Shown: positions 4,967 to 6,019 of the stretch, piece by piece | Layout of the letters: the number at the start of each line of letters is the position of its first letter | How positions within the stretch are numbered: the stretch's first letter is position 1 | Assembly (NCBI GenBank): GCA_029266815.1 | Contig: JAQSWC010000186.1 | Location: 1 to 6,019 of the forward strand | Length of the DNA stretch: 6,019 nucleotides | Direction: 5' to 3' | Source: Paucimonas sp. | Lineage (GTDB): Bacteria; Pseudomonadota; Gammaproteobacteria; Burkholderiales; Burkholderiaceae_D | Translations under genes and position numbers: made by a program | Notes under the pieces: model-generated | The model's database searches: none | Told to the model about the DNA's origin: nothing | Seen by the model: the letters and a program-made list of their open reading frames with translations, nothing else

Positions 4967-6019
4967 TCAGCGCACCTCTTCCAGTATCCGCAGCCTATCG
5001 TCAAAACTCCAGATACGACGTATCACGATCACGTCGTGGCGGCGGGCGAGTGTGGGCGAAAAAGCGGCATATGGCGCATGAAGTTTGACGATCCGACGCA
5101 CCGCTTCATCAAGTTCCGGCCTGCCGCTAGAGCGGCTGATGACCACGCTTTCCACGCTGCCGTCGCTACGGATGGAAACGCTGACGATCGGATCGCCGCG
5201 TGCACGATCCTTTACCGACTGTGCATAGTTTAGATTGCCGCCACGCTCGATCTTCTGCCGCCAGCCCTCTACATAGGCACGCAAGCCAACTTCGGTATCG
5301 ATGCTGCCGAACACGGTGCCACGGCGTGAGCTGCCGGGCGTGTCACCGGAAGGCGAAGCTTCCGCCGTGTCAATATTCGCCGCTCCGGGCTGCCTGATCT
5401 GTTCCAACGCCCGGGCCGCCAGGCTGCCGCCTGTCTTTGGCAGGTTACTCTCCTCGCCTGAACGGTCTCCTCTCTCGATGGACACCGCGCTTCCACCGCG
5501 GAGAAAGTCATCCATTTCCCTCTGTTTTGGCGCTTCTGCCGCAGCACGCTTGCGCGCTGTCTCCTCTTCACGCAGGCGGGCCGCTAGCTCCTCGCCCTCT
5601 TTCTGGCGCGCCAATGCCTCGGCCAGTTTGCGCGCTTCTTCTTCCGCCCTGCGCCTTGCTTCAAGTTCCTTTGCTCTCGCCTGAGCCAGTGCTTCCTCTT
5701 CCCTGCGTCTTTCTTCAAACTCACGTTGCCTTGCGAGGGCCTCCTCGTGGCGTCGTCGTTCCTCCAGTTCCTGCAAACGCTGCCGGGCCAGTGCTTCCTG
5801 CTTGCGCAGTTCCTCCTGCCTTTGCACCTCTGCCTGCTGCAATTCGAGTTCGCGCACGCGCCTGGCTTCGGCCTCTTGCACCCTCCGCTGCTCTTCTTCC
5901 TTCTGCTGCAGAGCAGCTTGCTGGCGCTGGCTTTCCTCTCGCTGCTTCTGTACTTCCTCTTCCGCCGCCAGCTTGCGCGCATTTTCTTCCTGAATGCGTT
6001 TGGCTTCCTGCTCGCTGGC
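4967..6019 (-). CDS. TonB-family energy transducer with long charged coiled coil (5' part outside window)
   Basis: The frame is open from the right edge to the stop at 4967-4969 (350 residues visible), so the start and the expected N-terminal membrane anchor are missing. A GTG at 5881 lies mid-helix and is not a convincing start. Visible order: about 172 residues rich in Glu, Arg, Gln and Ala, with no Pro, forming a long coiled coil; a low-complexity linker of about 65 residues (Gly, Ser, Pro, Thr); and a C-terminal TonB domain of about 115 residues. The last includes YVEGWRQKIERGGNLNYAQ, IVSVSIRSDGSVESVVISRS, the helix ELDEAVRRIVKL, the segment HAPYAAFSP, and the final strand DVIVIRRIWSFDD. 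Such proteins link the ExbB-ExbD motor in the inner membrane to outer-membrane TonB-dependent receptors. The coiled coil resembles the TolA spacer, but the C-terminal sequence is of the TonB type. No exbB or exbD gene is in view. Confidence 0.85.
   Translation of the reverse strand, partial: ASEQEAKRIQEENARKLAAEEEVQKQREESQRQQAALQQKEEEQRRVQEAEARRVRELELQQAEVQRQEELRKQEALARQRLQELEERRRHEEALARQREFEERRREEEALAQARAKELEARRRAEEEARKLAEALARQKEGEELAARLREEETARKRAAAEAPKQREMDDFLRGGSAVSIERGDRSGEESNLPKTGGSLAARALEQIRQPGAANIDTAEASPSGDTPGSSRRGTVFGSIDTEVGLRAYVEGWRQKIERGGNLNYAQSVKDRARGDPIVSVSIRSDGSVESVVISRSSGRPELDEAVRRIVKLHAPYAAFSPTLARRHDVIVIRRIWSFDDRLRILEEVR
5579..5797 (-). repeat. Degenerate EALA-headed repeats in the TonB-family coiled coil
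   Basis: Four units begin with EALA: EALARQRLQELEERRRHE, EALARQREFEERRREE, EALAQARAKELEARRRAEE, and EALARQKEGEELAA. Spacings are 18, 16 and 25 residues, so it is not a strict tandem array. At DNA level the 13-mer gccagtgcttcct occurs at 5685-5697 and 5787-5799. The pattern fits growth of a charged helical spacer by duplication, and could let its length vary between strains. Confidence 0.6.

Noticed and set aside
4967..5881. GTG at 5881 as the start of the TonB-family gene
   Set aside because: The frame stays open and keeps the same coiled-coil composition for 46 more codons to the window edge, so the true start is outside.

Overview
The window looks like a piece of a betaproteobacterial chromosome, most likely Burkholderiales, possibly Oxalobacteraceae. 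This is inferred by eye from moderately high G+C, GC-rich third codon positions, an HAE1-type RND pump close to AcrB/MexB, and a TonB C-terminal domain of a type I associate with Burkholderiales. No rRNA, tRNA, CRISPR array, insertion sequence, phage gene or plasmid function is visible.

Left part (1-2530, + strand): the 3' three quarters of an RND multidrug-efflux permease gene, read in three different frames. There are two lesions. At 448-546 an exact copy of bases 1-99 replaces about 30 codons leading into TM2 and shifts the frame. Near 1281-1292 about 40 codons, including the pore-domain switch loop, are missing and the frame shifts again. The gene is therefore a pseudogene or a mis-assembled contig end; the sequence alone cannot say which. 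A strong rho-independent terminator (2547-2579) closes it, and no outer-membrane channel gene follows.

Middle (2581-3054): a short intergenic stretch, then a small + strand gene for a 100-residue protein with an N-terminal hydrophobic segment and no recognised function. It converges on the next block.

Right part (3055-6019, all - strand, so read right to left): a TonB-family energy transducer whose N-terminus lies outside the window; a secreted SnoaL-like (NTF2-fold) protein 83 bases downstream; then, after 168 bases, a 136-residue uncharacterised protein with a Cys-rich N-terminus. That gene abuts a class I SAM-dependent methyltransferase so closely (stop and start 2 bases apart, or overlapping if a TTG start is used) that the two are probably translationally coupled. 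Nothing shows that the four right-hand genes form one pathway; only the last two look like a real transcription and translation unit.

I found no convincing new multi-gene system. The observations most worth checking are the intragenic duplication in the pump gene and the Cys-motif protein coupled to the methyltransferase.
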